Notes: generated by a model not told the origin, from the letters alone. A stretch of 64,000 nt of DNA from Oceanobacillus piezotolerans (GCF_003665065.1 NZ_RCHR01000003.1:186001-250000); one strand, 5' to 3'; counted from the first letter of the stretch, positions 43,643-53,930 are shown. Made by a program: numbers and translations.

Positions 43643-44302
43643 ATGTATATACTGACAATTACTTTTTCGAACTGGAGAGAAATGCTGGAAAAGGAGGGGG
43701 TAGAAGGCTTTATTCAACAGCTGCTCTCACAATATGAAGGGCTTGGACCATTACCGGGTTTTTTATTGCCCTTTATTGAGGCGTTTCTGCCTTTTTTACC
43801 GTTAATTGTGTTTGTTATTGGCAACGCTGCGGCGTATGGCCTTCTAGAAGGGTTTCTCTTGTCTTGGTTAGGAGCAAGCATAGGGGCAATTTCGGTATTT
43901 TTAATTATTCGTCAATTATCCAATACAAAATGGGTACATAAAATACAACGCAATAAGCAAGTAACTGCGATTACAACGTGGGTGGATCGACGCGGATTTG
44001 GACCAATTTTTCTATTATTGGCATTTCCATTCTCGCCATCCTCCGTCATTAATGTCGTAGCTGGACTTTCAAAAATTAGTATACAACAATTTGCATTAGC
44101 TGTTTTACTTGGAAAGTCAGTCATGATTTTCTCTATCTCTTTTGTTGGTTCCAGTTTATTGGAGTTTGCTGAGAATCCGATGAAAACAATTGTGGTTGTT
44201 CTAATGATTGTTTTGTTCTGGATGATAGGAAAAATGGTAGAGAAAAGATTAGAAAAACGCAGCAAGGAAGAGGAAGTAAAAAGTATAGAGAACAGTAAGT
44301 AA
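43643..44302 (+). CDS. yhjE: DedA/VTT-family membrane protein YhjE
   Basis: A 219-residue membrane protein of the SNARE-associated (VTT/DedA) superfamily. It has the family core FPFSPSSVINVVAGLSKI and five or six hydrophobic segments, ending in a basic/acidic tail. Matches YhjE by size and position upstream of addB. Family members are lipid scramblase-like or involved in membrane homeostasis; specific function unknown. GAGGGGAT lies upstream of the ATG. Confidence 0.8.
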   Translation: MYILTITFSNWREMLEKEGVEGFIQQLLSQYEGLGPLPGFLLPFIEAFLPFLPLIVFVIGNAAAYGLLEGFLLSWLGASIGAISVFLIIRQLSNTKWVHKIQRNKQVTAITTWVDRRGFGPIFLLLAFPFSPSSVINVVAGLSKISIQQFALAVLLGKSVMIFSISFVGSSLLEFAENPMKTIVVVLMIVLFWMIGKMVEKRLEKRSKEEEVKSIENSK

Positions 44303-44411
44303 GGATAAGGCAATTTTTACCCGTAACCTATTACTATATATGAGCTTTTAACTCTGTTAAAATAGAGATTAGAGGCTCTTTTTTTACGCACTGAAATGGA
44401 GGTTTTTAATA

Positions 44412-47400
44412 ATGGGACTTCGATTTATTTTAGGACGCTCTGGAACAGGGAAAAGTGGTAGAACCCTTGATGAAATAAAAGATAAACTTCAAAAAAACCC
44501 TTTAGGTAATCCAATTTATTATATTGTTCCTGATCAAATGACTTTTCAACAAGAATATGCATTATTTAATGATACAGAACTGCAAGGAAGTATAAGAGCA
44601 CAAGTTGTTAGTTTCTCGCGTCTTGCATATAGAATTCTGCAAGAAACAGGGGGAGGCACGAAGCAATTTATTAGCTCCATTGGGATTCAAATGATGCTCA
44701 GAAAAATTATAGAAGAGAAAGAAGGAGAATGGCATACCTTCCAAAAGGCGGTAGAGAAGCATGGATTCCTGCATCAGCTGGAAGAGATGATAACAGAATT
44801 CAAAAGGTATCAAGTGACTCCGGAAGTTTTACAGCTGCAAATCGACCATATGCAGAAGTTTGTTCATAAAAATACGAAAGAAGTTGCACTAACGAATAAA
44901 TTACAGGACTTATTCTATATTTATGAAAAGCTCACAATCGCTTTACAGAATAACTATATTGATAGCGAGGATAGTCTTCAATTGCTTGCAGACAAAATCA
45001 GGCATACGAATGTAATAGATGGTGCAGAGGTTTATTTTGATGGCTTCCATCGATTTACTCCAAAGGAAATGCTCGTGGTTGAGCAATTAATGCAAAAGTG
45101 TAAATCTGTTACGGTGACTTTAACGCTCGACAATCCAGAAAGAGACATTGGGGAGTTAGATCTCTTTTATCAAACATCGGAAACCTATCATACTTTACAG
45201 CGATTGGCTTATGAAAATGCCATTTCCGTAGATGAAACAATCATCATGGAAACAGAAAATGGCAAATTCCGTGACCGGCCATACTTTGCTCATTTGGATC
45301 GTTATTTCGATGAACGGCCAGCACCAGTATTTGAAGGTGAAGCACCAATTCAGATTGCAGAGGCAGTCCATCCAAGAGCAGAAGTAGAGGGAGCCGCACA
45401 GGAAATTTTACGGCTGGTACGTGAGGAGAAGTATCGATTTAAGGATATAGCGGTGTTTATTCGCCAAACTGATGTATATCATGATTTAATTCATACCATT
45501 TTCACGGACTATAACATTCCTGTTTTTGTTGATGAGAAGAAACATATGCTGAACCACCCTATAATCGAATTTATTCGATCCGTATTAGATATTGTAGAGG
45601 GAAACTGGCGATATGGTGCTATTTTCCGTGTGTTAAAAACAGGATTTATTCCAATTTCAGATGAAGCATACCCCCTTAATCCAGATGCCATTGATGAGCT
45701 AGAGAATTATGTGCTGGAATATGGCATTCGGTCCAGGGAGCGCTGGTTTTCCGAAGAAGATTGGAAGTTCCAGCGATTCAGAGGCTTTGAAAAGGCGGTA
45801 CAAACCAGCCAGGAAAGAGAAACACAAACAAGGCTGAACCGTTATCGAAAGCAAATTGTACAAGCATTGCAACTTTTTGACAAACAGATAAGACAGGCAA
45901 AGACGATCCGCCAGTTATGCGAGGCAACCTACTTGTTATTGGAAAGGCTTGGAGCTAGTGAGCGTTTGGAAGAAATGCGCCAATATTATGATTCTATCGG
46001 CCAGCTGGAAAAAGCAAGAGAACAGGAACAAGTATGGAATGCAATGATTCAATTATTCGATGAAATGGTAGAGATGGCCGGCGAAGAAGAAATGAGCTTA
46101 GCGACATTTCGAACCACTCTCGATGCAGGATTTGAAACCCTTCAATTCTCCCATGTCCCACCAAGCATTGACCACGTTATTGTAGGAACCATCGACCGTT
46201 CAAGAATGAGTGGAGTGAAGTGCGGATTTCTGCTAGGTGTCAATGATGGGATCTGGCCAATGAAGCCACCAAGTGATGGGATGATTAACGAGGAAGAAAG
46301 AGAATGGTTAAAAGACACAGGGATTCAACTTGCAGATAGCAGCAAACGTCAGCTGTTAGATGATTGGTTTTATATGTATCTAGCATTTACAGCGGCGACA
46401 GATCGACTATGGATCAGCTATCCATTAAGTGATAATGAAGGCAAGTCCAGAATGCCTTCCCAGCTAATTAAACGGATGGAAGGATTATTTACAGTATGCA
46501 GCAATCATATCTTGCTTCAGGATCCAGATGAGCTGGCAGAAGCTAGCCGCTTTATAACTACTCCAGTGAAAACAAGGTCTGCACTAACTGCACAGCTTGC
46601 AAGATCCAGGAAAGGTTATCCCGTAAGCCCGATATGGTGGCATGTATTGAATTGGTATATCACGAATCATCCGAAACATAGTACAACCTATAGCGTCTTA
46701 CAGAGTCTGTTTTATGAAAATAAACCGCAGAGCTTGGAAAGGGATACAGTGGAAGCGTTGTATCCGAAAGAAATCAAGGCAAGTGTAAGTCGCTTAGAAT
46801 CGTACTTCCGTTGTTCCTATCAGCATTTTGCTAAATATAGCTTAAAACTGGATGAACGGAAAACGTATAAGTTAGATGCACCAGATATAGGAATGCTATT
46901 CCATGAAGCTATAAAAATTATTACCGAGTGGATTCAAAGAGAAGGTAAGGACTTTAATCAATTAAATAAGAATGATGCTGAGAGCTATGCGAATAAGGCT
47001 GTAAGTAATTTATCACCCGTCCTGCAGCATCAGATATTGCATAGTTCTAATCGCTATAAATATATAAAGCAAAAGCTGCAGGAAATCATTGCAAGGGCAA
47101 CCTTTATATTAAGTGAACAAGCAAGACAGAGTCACTTTTCACCGATTGGGTTAGAATTAGGGTTCGGTGAAGGAGAAACCCTGCCGCCCCTTTCTATGAA
47201 GCTGCCAAACGGCTATGAATTAATGCTCAGGGGCCGTATTGACCGGGTTGACAAGGCAACGAACATGGATGATCTCTATTTAAGGATTATTGATTATAAA
47301 TCCAGTGCAAGAGGTTTAAACCTTTTGGAAGTGTATTATGGACTAGCATTACAAATGCTTGCCTATTTGGATGTTGTCTTAACACATTCTGAGAGATGGC

Positions 47401-47906
47401 TAAAACAAAAGGCAACCCCTGCAGGAGTACTTTATTTCCATGTGCATAATCCAATGATTTCGAAGAGCAAGCGAATTAGTAATGACGAAATTGAAAAAGA
47501 AATATTTAAGCATTATAAGATGAAAGGATTAATCCTTTCAAATGAAGAGATTGTAAAAATGATGGATACGACACTAGAAGGAAATACGAGCCAGATTATT
47601 CCTGCCGGGCTGAAAAAGGATGGATCATTTGATTCGCGTTCTAAAGTAGCTTCAAATGAGACCTTTGAAAGTCTGCAGAATCATATTCATCATTTGCTGC
47701 AGGATGCAGGGATTCATATTACATCTGGGGAAGTTGATTTGAATCCTTATCAGCATAAGAACAATGTTGCCTGCACCTACTGTCCATTTCTATCTGTATG
47801 TCAATTCGATCCTATTCTGGAAGAGAATAATTATCGAAAATTAAAAGATATGAAAGATGATGAAGTATTAGAAAGAATTAGTGAGGAGGCGAAATTAGAT
47901 GGTTAA
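44412..47906 (+). CDS. addB: AddB, helicase-nuclease subunit B
   Basis: A 1164-residue subunit of AddAB, the RecBCD-equivalent that resects double-strand breaks and recognises Chi. N-terminal ATP-binding GRSGTGKSGRTL. C-terminal RecB-type nuclease residues are in the DYKSSARGLNLLEVYYGLALQ region. An iron-sulfur cluster is framed by a distant Cys (FRCSYQHF) and the final CTYCPFLSVCQF. B. subtilis AddB is 1166. ATGGAGG precedes the start. Overlaps addA by 8 bases. Confidence 0.96.
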   Translation: MGLRFILGRSGTGKSGRTLDEIKDKLQKNPLGNPIYYIVPDQMTFQQEYALFNDTELQGSIRAQVVSFSRLAYRILQETGGGTKQFISSIGIQMMLRKIIEEKEGEWHTFQKAVEKHGFLHQLEEMITEFKRYQVTPEVLQLQIDHMQKFVHKNTKEVALTNKLQDLFYIYEKLTIALQNNYIDSEDSLQLLADKIRHTNVIDGAEVYFDGFHRFTPKEMLVVEQLMQKCKSVTVTLTLDNPERDIGELDLFYQTSETYHTLQRLAYENAISVDETIIMETENGKFRDRPYFAHLDRYFDERPAPVFEGEAPIQIAEAVHPRAEVEGAAQEILRLVREEKYRFKDIAVFIRQTDVYHDLIHTIFTDYNIPVFVDEKKHMLNHPIIEFIRSVLDIVEGNWRYGAIFRVLKTGFIPISDEAYPLNPDAIDELENYVLEYGIRSRERWFSEEDWKFQRFRGFEKAVQTSQERETQTRLNRYRKQIVQALQLFDKQIRQAKTIRQLCEATYLLLERLGASERLEEMRQYYDSIGQLEKAREQEQVWNAMIQLFDEMVEMAGEEEMSLATFRTTLDAGFETLQFSHVPPSIDHVIVGTIDRSRMSGVKCGFLLGVNDGIWPMKPPSDGMINEEEREWLKDTGIQLADSSKRQLLDDWFYMYLAFTAATDRLWISYPLSDNEGKSRMPSQLIKRMEGLFTVCSNHILLQDPDELAEASRFITTPVKTRSALTAQLARSRKGYPVSPIWWHVLNWYITNHPKHSTTYSVLQSLFYENKPQSLERDTVEALYPKEIKASVSRLESYFRCSYQHFAKYSLKLDERKTYKLDAPDIGMLFHEAIKIITEWIQREGKDFNQLNKNDAESYANKAVSNLSPVLQHQILHSSNRYKYIKQKLQEIIARATFILSEQARQSHFSPIGLELGFGEGETLPPLSMKLPNGYELMLRGRIDRVDKATNMDDLYLRIIDYKSSARGLNLLEVYYGLALQMLAYLDVVLTHSERWLKQKATPAGVLYFHVHNPMISKSKRISNDEIEKEIFKHYKMKGLILSNEEIVKMMDTTLEGNTSQIIPAGLKKDGSFDSRSKVASNETFESLQNHIHHLLQDAGIHITSGEVDLNPYQHKNNVACTYCPFLSVCQFDPILEENNYRKLKDMKDDEVLERISEEAKLDG

Positions 47907-50900
47907 TTGGACACCAGAACAAGAAGAAGCCATTTATTCAGATGGCAGTGATATTTTAGTTGCAGCTGCTGCAGGTTCTGGAAAAACTGCAGTTCTTGTT
48001 GAAAGAATCATTCAGAAGCTGCTTAATAAAAGTAAACCCATTGATATCGATTCCTTACTAGTCGTTACATTTACAAATGCTGCTGCACAGGAGATGCGTA
48101 ACCGTGTTGGGGAGGCATTAGAAGAAGCTCTAGAGAGAAATCCAGAATCTAATCATCTGAAGAAGCAATTGGCTTTATTACAGCGTGCTTCGATCTCTAC
48201 GCTTCACTCCTTTTGCTTGGAGGTTGTAAGACAATATGCTTATTTGCTGGAGATCGATCCAGCATTTCGAATCGCTGATGATATGGAAGCAGATTTATTA
48301 AAGCAGGAAGTGATGGACGATTTATTTGAAGAGTGGTATGGCTTAGAAGGACAAGAATTAGCAGCATTCTTCTCTGTAGTTGATCGATTCTCGACGGACC
48401 GAAGTGATCTAGAAGTAGAAAATGTCATTCTTGACTTATATACATTTGCCATGCAGAATCCTTGGCCATTACAATGGCTTGATTCGCTAGCAGACAGCTA
48501 TCGGGTTCCCTCAGATTGGAAAGAAGAGGATTTAGACTGGTTGAACCTCATGAAGCTGGAAGTCCGAAATCAATTTCACGCCATTGAACAGGAGATGAAG
48601 CTCGCTTTAGACATTACAAGGGAAAGTGATGGACCATATCAATATGCAGAAACGATTGATAGTGATCTTGCTAATTTAAGCGAAGCACTTACGAATCTCG
48701 ATTCATGGGACAGTTTGCAAGCGTTTATGACGAACAGTAAATTTGCAAGGCTTTCCGGTAAAAAGCAGGATTGTGATGAAACGAAGAAGGAAAAGGTTAA
48801 AAACTTAAGGAAAAGCTATAAAGATCGTTGGACAGATATGAAGGATAAATGGTTTAATCGATCTTTATCAGCTCATATAGAAGACATGAATGAGCTTGCT
48901 CCAGTAGTAAAAGAATTAACCGAACTTGTAAAACAGTTTGCGGTGAAGTTCAGCGAGCAAAAGAGAGAAAGGGCTATAGTAGATTTTTCCGACTTAGAAC
49001 ATTTCTGTTTGCAGCTTTTAATCGACGATGCGTCCACAAAGAATGATATTTTACCTTCCAGTGTAGCGGTACACTTTCAAGAGAAGTTCAGTGAAGTATT
49101 AGTCGACGAGTATCAGGATACAAACCTTGTTCAGGAAACGATTCTTATGCTCGTCAGCGATCAGGATGGTCCTGGTAACCGATTTATGGTTGGGGATGTG
49201 AAACAAAGTATTTATCGTTTTCGCCATGCAGAACCATCGCTCTTTATCGAGAAATATAAGCAATTTGAACAAGAGGATACAGCAGGGAAACGAATCGACT
49301 TAGCCAGAAACTTCCGAAGTCGGGAAGAGGTTTTAAATGGTGCGAATTATATTTTTAAGCAAATACTCGATGAAAAATTAGGTGATATTGATTACGATGA
49401 AAAGGCTGAACTAATATATGGGAATAAAGGTTATGATGACTATCCATTCCAACAGCCATCACCTGAATTAATCATTATCGATCGAGAGCAGCCGGAGGAG
49501 AAAGAAGCTGAGGTATCGGAGGATACAGAGAACTTCCAGGACTTGGAAAAGGCGCAAATTGAAGCCAGAGCCTATGCTGCAAAAATAAAAAGCTGGATAG
49601 GGACAGATAATAGCGTGCCATTACAGGTTTTTGATAAAAACGCTGGAATGCAGCGTGACATTCAATATCGGGATATTGTTATATTACTTCGCTCTATGAC
49701 TTGGGCTCCAACGATAGTAGATGAATTGAAGAAACAAGGGATCCCTGTATACGCAGAGATTTCAACAGGTTATTTTGAAGCAATTGAAGTGAAAATCATG
49801 ATTAGTCTGCTTAAGGTTATTGATAACCCGAGACAGGATATCCCACTTGCCTCTGTATTAAAGTCTCCTATTGTAGGTCTAACAGAAGACGAAATGGCGA
49901 AGGTGAGATTGGCGGATAAGCAAAACAATTATTATGATGCTCTAAAGAAATACAAAGAGGAAAACAGCAACGAAACAGTAGATCGAATTGCCTCCTTCCT
50001 AGAGCAGCTAAATCAGTTTCGGTTAGCATCCAGACAAGGGGCTCTCTCTGAGTTGATTTGGGATATCTACCGTCAAACAGGTTATTATGATTTTGTCGGA
50101 GGGATGCCTGGAGGTCGTCAACGGCAAGCGAATCTCCGTGCATTGTATGACAGAGCAAGAGGGTATGAATCCACCTCATTCCGTGGTCTTTTCCGCTTTC
50201 TCAGGTTTATTGAACGGATGGAGGAACGTGGAGATGATCTTGGTGCAGCCAGAGCACTAAGTGAACAAGAAGATGTCGTTCGAATTATGACTATTCATAA
50301 AAGCAAAGGATTAGAATTCCCTGCCGTTATTATAGGAGCATTGGATAAGCAGTTTAATATGCGCGATTTAACAGATAAATACTTGCTTCATAAAGATTTA
50401 GGTTTCGCAAGCAAGTACATTGATCCAGACAAGCGAATTATGTACCCAACGCTTTATTATCATGCACTAAATGGAGAGAAGAAGCGCGAGTTATTAGCGG
50501 AAGAAATGAGGGTACTGTATGTTGCGCTTACAAGAGCGAAAGAAAAGCTCGTAATGATCGGAAGTGTCTCTTCATTTGCTAAGAAGATAGAAAAGTGGCA
50601 GCGGATGGTTGATTTTTCCCAGTGGATATTGCCAGCATATTTCCGAATGGAAGCAAAGACATACCTGGATTGGGTAGGACCTGCGCTGATACGTCACCAA
50701 GATAGTGGGGCACTTCGAACAGAAGACGTGGATGACATTGTCTTAGATTCTATTAAAGCCAATCCATCTAAATGGGAGATTTCCATCTATCATGCAAGCG
50801 AGTTTACCAATTTAGAAGATACTTCAGCTAACGATACTGGGTTACTAAAAGAAAAGCTCACCAATTGGGAGAAGGTGGACGTAGAAGATGAAAAACTTGA

Positions 50901-51633
50901 ACAGCTTGTTGAAGAGCGATTATCTTTTACCTATCCACATGAAGTTGCTGCTCTTTCACGTGCAAAGCAGTCGGTGACTGAAATTAAGAGGCAGCGCGCA
51001 TTAAGAGATGAATATAGTGCGGAGCAATTCATTAAACCGTTTCAAGCACCTATTATAAAGCGTCCTGCCTTTATGCAAAAGGAAAAAACAATTACAGCAG
51101 CTGAAAAAGGGACCGCTATGCATACGGTGATGCAGCATATTCCGTTAAAAGAGCCATTAACCGCGGAAGAAATTGAGGAGTATTTAGAGGTTTTGGTGGA
51201 AAAAGAAATCTTAACCAATCAAGAAGCGGATATCATCGACATTAGAGCGATTCAGCAGTTCTTCCACAGTGATATTGCTGCCTTTATGATGAAACAAGAA
51301 TCTTCTATTCAAAGAGAAGTACCTTTTAGCTTAACATTGGATGCAAGTGAAGTATATGCGAACTGGTCAGGAGCAGATGACCGCGTTCTGATTCAAGGGA
51401 TCATAGATTGTCTTATTCCTTATGAAGATGGATGGGTTATTCTTGATTATAAAACAGATGCTATTTTTCAGGAGCTTACAGATAAAGTGAAGCAGCAATT
51501 ACTGGAGCGATATGAGGTACAAATTAATTTATATCGTCATGCTGTAGAACAAATTACGAAGATGCCTGTAAAAGCAACGTATCTTTACTTCTTTGCAAAG
51601 CAATTAGAACTGGAAGTACCGAGGAAGCATTAA
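47899..51633 (+). CDS. addA: AddA, helicase-nuclease subunit A
   Basis: A 1244-residue UvrD-type helicase plus RecB-family nuclease. Walker A AAAGSGKT at about residues 23-30; helicase motifs VDEYQDTN, VGDVKQSIYRFRHAEP, IMTIHKSKGLEFPAV and VALTRAKEKL. The nuclease active site at the C-terminus is GIIDCLIPYEDGWVILDYKTD. The start ATG lies within the end of addB (ATGGTTAA), so synthesis is coupled. A bidirectional terminator follows. sbcDC is not downstream here; gerP follows in the opposite direction. Confidence 0.96.
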   Translation: MVNWTPEQEEAIYSDGSDILVAAAAGSGKTAVLVERIIQKLLNKSKPIDIDSLLVVTFTNAAAQEMRNRVGEALEEALERNPESNHLKKQLALLQRASISTLHSFCLEVVRQYAYLLEIDPAFRIADDMEADLLKQEVMDDLFEEWYGLEGQELAAFFSVVDRFSTDRSDLEVENVILDLYTFAMQNPWPLQWLDSLADSYRVPSDWKEEDLDWLNLMKLEVRNQFHAIEQEMKLALDITRESDGPYQYAETIDSDLANLSEALTNLDSWDSLQAFMTNSKFARLSGKKQDCDETKKEKVKNLRKSYKDRWTDMKDKWFNRSLSAHIEDMNELAPVVKELTELVKQFAVKFSEQKRERAIVDFSDLEHFCLQLLIDDASTKNDILPSSVAVHFQEKFSEVLVDEYQDTNLVQETILMLVSDQDGPGNRFMVGDVKQSIYRFRHAEPSLFIEKYKQFEQEDTAGKRIDLARNFRSREEVLNGANYIFKQILDEKLGDIDYDEKAELIYGNKGYDDYPFQQPSPELIIIDREQPEEKEAEVSEDTENFQDLEKAQIEARAYAAKIKSWIGTDNSVPLQVFDKNAGMQRDIQYRDIVILLRSMTWAPTIVDELKKQGIPVYAEISTGYFEAIEVKIMISLLKVIDNPRQDIPLASVLKSPIVGLTEDEMAKVRLADKQNNYYDALKKYKEENSNETVDRIASFLEQLNQFRLASRQGALSELIWDIYRQTGYYDFVGGMPGGRQRQANLRALYDRARGYESTSFRGLFRFLRFIERMEERGDDLGAARALSEQEDVVRIMTIHKSKGLEFPAVIIGALDKQFNMRDLTDKYLLHKDLGFASKYIDPDKRIMYPTLYYHALNGEKKRELLAEEMRVLYVALTRAKEKLVMIGSVSSFAKKIEKWQRMVDFSQWILPAYFRMEAKTYLDWVGPALIRHQDSGALRTEDVDDIVLDSIKANPSKWEISIYHASEFTNLEDTSANDTGLLKEKLTNWEKVDVEDEKLEQLVEERLSFTYPHEVAALSRAKQSVTEIKRQRALRDEYSAEQFIKPFQAPIIKRPAFMQKEKTITAAEKGTAMHTVMQHIPLKEPLTAEEIEEYLEVLVEKEILTNQEADIIDIRAIQQFFHSDIAAFMMKQESSIQREVPFSLTLDASEVYANWSGADDRVLIQGIIDCLIPYEDGWVILDYKTDAIFQELTDKVKQQLLERYEVQINLYRHAVEQITKMPVKATYLYFFAKQLELEVPRKH

Positions 51634-51666
51634 AACAGCTAGCTTTTTTTGCTAGCTGTTTTTTTA
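51632..51666. terminator. Bidirectional terminator addA / gerPF
   Basis: Perfect 12-bp stem AAAACAGCTAGC / GCTAGCTGTTTT with a T-rich loop, plus T-run; between the convergent ends of addA and gerPF. Confidence 0.9.
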
Positions 51667-51885
51667 TGCATTGGCGGTTTGAGTCTGGTCATTAACATCT
51701 GGATCTGAAATACCAGTTGCACTGAAACCATTATTCGTATTAATAAAATCACCAGTATTAAATGAGCCGGAACCAGTACTTGTTTTTCCGGTACTCTTAG
51801 GTGATAAATAAAAGGAATCTCCGAAATTAGCTACTCCACCGGTAGTAATACTATTAATTTTTAGTGGGCCAACAATAGATGGCAT
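51664..51885 (-). CDS. gerPF: Spore germination protein GerPF
   Basis: A 73-residue member of the GerPA/GerPF family (MPSIVGPLKINSITTGG ... GDSFYLSPKSTGKTSTGSGSFNTGDF). GerP proteins sit in the spore coat region and let germinants reach inner-membrane receptors. The ATG at 51885 has GAGGTG upstream; the frame extends to 51942 but overlaps gerPE. The last gene of the operon. Confidence 0.92.
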   Translation of the reverse strand: MPSIVGPLKINSITTGGVANFGDSFYLSPKSTGKTSTGSGSFNTGDFINTNNGFSATGISDPDVNDQTQTANA

Positions 51886-51931
51886 GTTCTTACACCTCTT
51901 TTTTATCGTAATTATCGTTTGCCTGTGAAGC

Positions 51932-52294
51932 TTATCTCTCAAGCATACGAAAATGCTTTATTCGTGATTCTGCTCGAATATGCTCTAAACTTCCGATTTG
52001 TAAGACGGAAGAGGTGCTTACCCCTATAATATTAACGTTTTGTACTTGAATGACAGGGGAATGGTGATAAGTGTGTTTTCTTACTGTAGTTCGTTGCTTA
52101 GGCCATACAGCATCTCTTTTAAAAATAGGATAATCCTCAAATTGTAAATCAAAATCGGCCAGGGATCCTTCTTTTTGAACGGCAATGCCTCTTGATTTTT
52201 GATTAGATTGATTGGTATCCCCAATATTAAATATCGCACTAGTAGAGAAGGAGGTCACCTGTACGGTATCTACTTCAGAAGTACGCTTATTCAT
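51932..52294 (-). CDS. gerPE: Spore germination protein GerPE
   Basis: A 120-residue GerPE homologue (VDTVQVTSFSTSAIFNIGDT ... QVQNVNIIGVSTSSVLQIGS). Both halves contain the SSxxxIGD/G repeat theme of Ger proteins. AAGGGAGAG precedes the ATG. Separated from gerPD by an unusual 342-base spacer. Confidence 0.88.
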   Translation of the reverse strand: MNKRTSEVDTVQVTSFSTSAIFNIGDTNQSNQKSRGIAVQKEGSLADFDLQFEDYPIFKRDAVWPKQRTTVRKHTYHHSPVIQVQNVNIIGVSTSSVLQIGSLEHIRAESRIKHFRMLER

Positions 52295-52636
52295 CTTTCT
52301 CTCCCTTCAAGGTTGTTTAAAATGCTTCTTCTTAATATAATCGCAGTAAAACCTCACTGTATAGACTATAACTTTATTCTGCATTACGTGACAGACTGAC
52401 TAAAATGCCGCGTCCTGAGGATGCGATTCCTTGCCCCTATAGATTTGTAGCAATATCGGCACAGCATCCCTGTCGTAATACCTTATCTTGTAACCGATGA
52501 GGTGAATTCAAGAAAGGTAGTGGTGGACGAGCTACAAGTCAAAAACCGATTTGACTTAGTCCTGCCGGCCTCTCTCTCTATGATGCCAACAATCATTGGG
52601 AAGAAAAGGGGGTCCCCCTCTGATTTATAGTTTACT
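52295..52636. other. Unexplained spacer inside gerP operon
   Basis: 342 bases between gerPD and gerPE, GC-richer than neighbours. Contains GGGGGACCCCC (about 52609-52619) and hairpin-forming GCATCC-TCA-GGACGC (minus strand, about 52410-52424). No coding frame with a ribosome binding site and no recognised transposase. gerP operons are normally tightly packed, so this may be an insertion remnant. Confidence 0.5.
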
Positions 52637-52813
52637 TTATTGTGGGGCTAGTGGTACAAGGCTTGCTACTGTAAAGCTTTCAGGGGGAGTATCAAAAAAA
52701 GAAGAAAGAACGATTTCTTCATTATCCCCAATCAAAAATACAGAAGCAGAAGACACGGATCCAATTTGAACATTGCCAACGCATAGTCCCCAATTGTGGA
52801 TTTCCATTATCAT
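52637..52813 (-). CDS. gerPD: Spore germination protein GerPD
   Basis: A 58-residue product starting MIMEIHNWGLCVGNVQIGSV and ending SFTVASLVPLAPQ, a typical GerPD. Ribosome binding site AAGGAGA, 7 bases before the first ATG, which overlaps the gerPC stop (ATGA); a second ATG two codons on is possible. Acts with the other GerP proteins in coat permeability. Confidence 0.88.
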   Translation of the reverse strand: MIMEIHNWGLCVGNVQIGSVSSASVFLIGDNEEIVLSSFFDTPPESFTVASLVPLAPQ

Positions 52814-53388
52814 TGGTCTTCTCCTTTTTGTAAATTTTTCATATATCTTGCTAGTGACTGATGAATTTCATCTTTAATTTTAGTTGAGATATAACGTTGA
52901 AGATGTTCTTCAGATAGGTTTCCCATTGAATTTATAGCTTCTTGCTTGTAATAAGAAATTCTGCCAGGGATTTGTTTACTAATATCCTCTAATAGTAAAT
53001 CATGATTAAATGTTTGATGATTTAACCCTTCTTTTTCAGAAAGGTTGCGAATTAGTTCTGGACCATTGTTTTGAATAAATCCCTGGATCTCACTCTGTAA
53101 TTGCTGCTGAAATGGTGGTCTAGGCTGATTCGTTGTATTAGGAAGCGTTATATCGTCCATCTTCTGCAATTCTTCAGGGGAAATACCGATATGAAGTGTT
53201 CCAGATAACGTATCTACTTTTAATTGATCGAACTTGTATTCCACTTTTTCAATCGAAGTTGTAGGCTTATTTTTAAAATCTGATTCTAGTTTCTCTAATC
53301 GTTCGGTTAACGATTGTATCATGGTATCCTGCCTCTGGATATATTGCCATAGCTGATCGATATAATAATTCCAATTGTTATCGTACAT
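52810..53388 (-). CDS. gerPC: Spore germination protein GerPC
   Basis: A 192-residue GerPC homologue with N-terminal aromatic/coiled-coil segment (LWQYIQRQDTMIQSLTERLEKLE) followed by VEYKFDQLKVDTLSGTLHIGISP, the family core, and a charged helical C-terminus. AAAGGGGATTTTTAC-ATG. Four-base overlap with gerPD. Confidence 0.92.
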   Translation of the reverse strand: MYDNNWNYYIDQLWQYIQRQDTMIQSLTERLEKLESDFKNKPTTSIEKVEYKFDQLKVDTLSGTLHIGISPEELQKMDDITLPNTTNQPRPPFQQQLQSEIQGFIQNNGPELIRNLSEKEGLNHQTFNHDLLLEDISKQIPGRISYYKQEAINSMGNLSEEHLQRYISTKIKDEIHQSLARYMKNLQKGEDQ

Positions 53389-53472
53389 GTAAAAATCCCC
53401 TTTAACGTAACAATAATCTTCTTAGACTTATGCCTAGAAATAGTCTATGCAAGCAAAATAATTTTGTTAGCT

Positions 53473-53682
53473 TTAAGGGGAAAGAGGGACAAGTGGTGGG
53501 GTTTCCTCTACCTCAGTTGCCACTTCTGCTGTTTTAGCCTCTTCAGTAAAACCTCCTGTATTATATTGCTCCGACTGCCCTTGAATGCTCCCTGTACTTC
53601 CAATTTGAACAACGGATGAATTGGTAATGGAACCTATTTTTAATAGATGAATGTTAATGGATTGATGGATAGTAAAGTGCAT
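53473..53682 (-). CDS. gerPB: Spore germination protein GerPB
   Basis: A 69-residue GerPB (INIHLLKIGSITNSSVVQIGSTG ... YNTGGFTEE). Ribosome binding site CAGGAGGATTCCT, 5 bases before ATG. Lies 13 bases after gerPA. Confidence 0.92.
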   Translation of the reverse strand: MHFTIHQSINIHLLKIGSITNSSVVQIGSTGSIQGQSEQYNTGGFTEEAKTAEVATEVEETPPLVPLSP

Positions 53683-53695
53683 AGGAATCCTCCTG

Positions 53696-53911
53696 TTACC
53701 CTATATTAGGCTGGTCAATATTATCAGGATCATTTACATATGTTTGTGAGTTGTTAAGATTAACGTGAATTCCGTTACCTGTATTAAATGAGCCACCTCC
53801 AGCATATGTTTTTGCTGAACTGGTAGGACTTATGGAATAAACATCTCCGATATGAAGAATACTGGAAAAGGTTACTGTAATAACTTTGACAGCACCAACT
53901 TTTGCAGGCAT
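53696..53911 (-). CDS. gerPA: Spore germination protein GerPA
   Basis: A 71-residue GerPA (MPAKVGAVKVITVTFSSILHIGD ... SFNTGNGIHVN), paralogous to GerPF. ATG at 53911 has AGAGGAGG at 7 bases; two extra codons upstream are open but not needed. First gene of the operon, behind a sigma-K-like promoter. Confidence 0.93.
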   Translation of the reverse strand: MPAKVGAVKVITVTFSSILHIGDVYSISPTSSAKTYAGGGSFNTGNGIHVNLNNSQTYVNDPDNIDQPNIG

Positions 53912-53930
53912 AAACAATCCTCCTCTAAGT

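Noticed and set aside
52199..52399. Plus-strand frame opposite gerPE
   Set aside because: No start signal; overlaps gerPE and the operon spacer.
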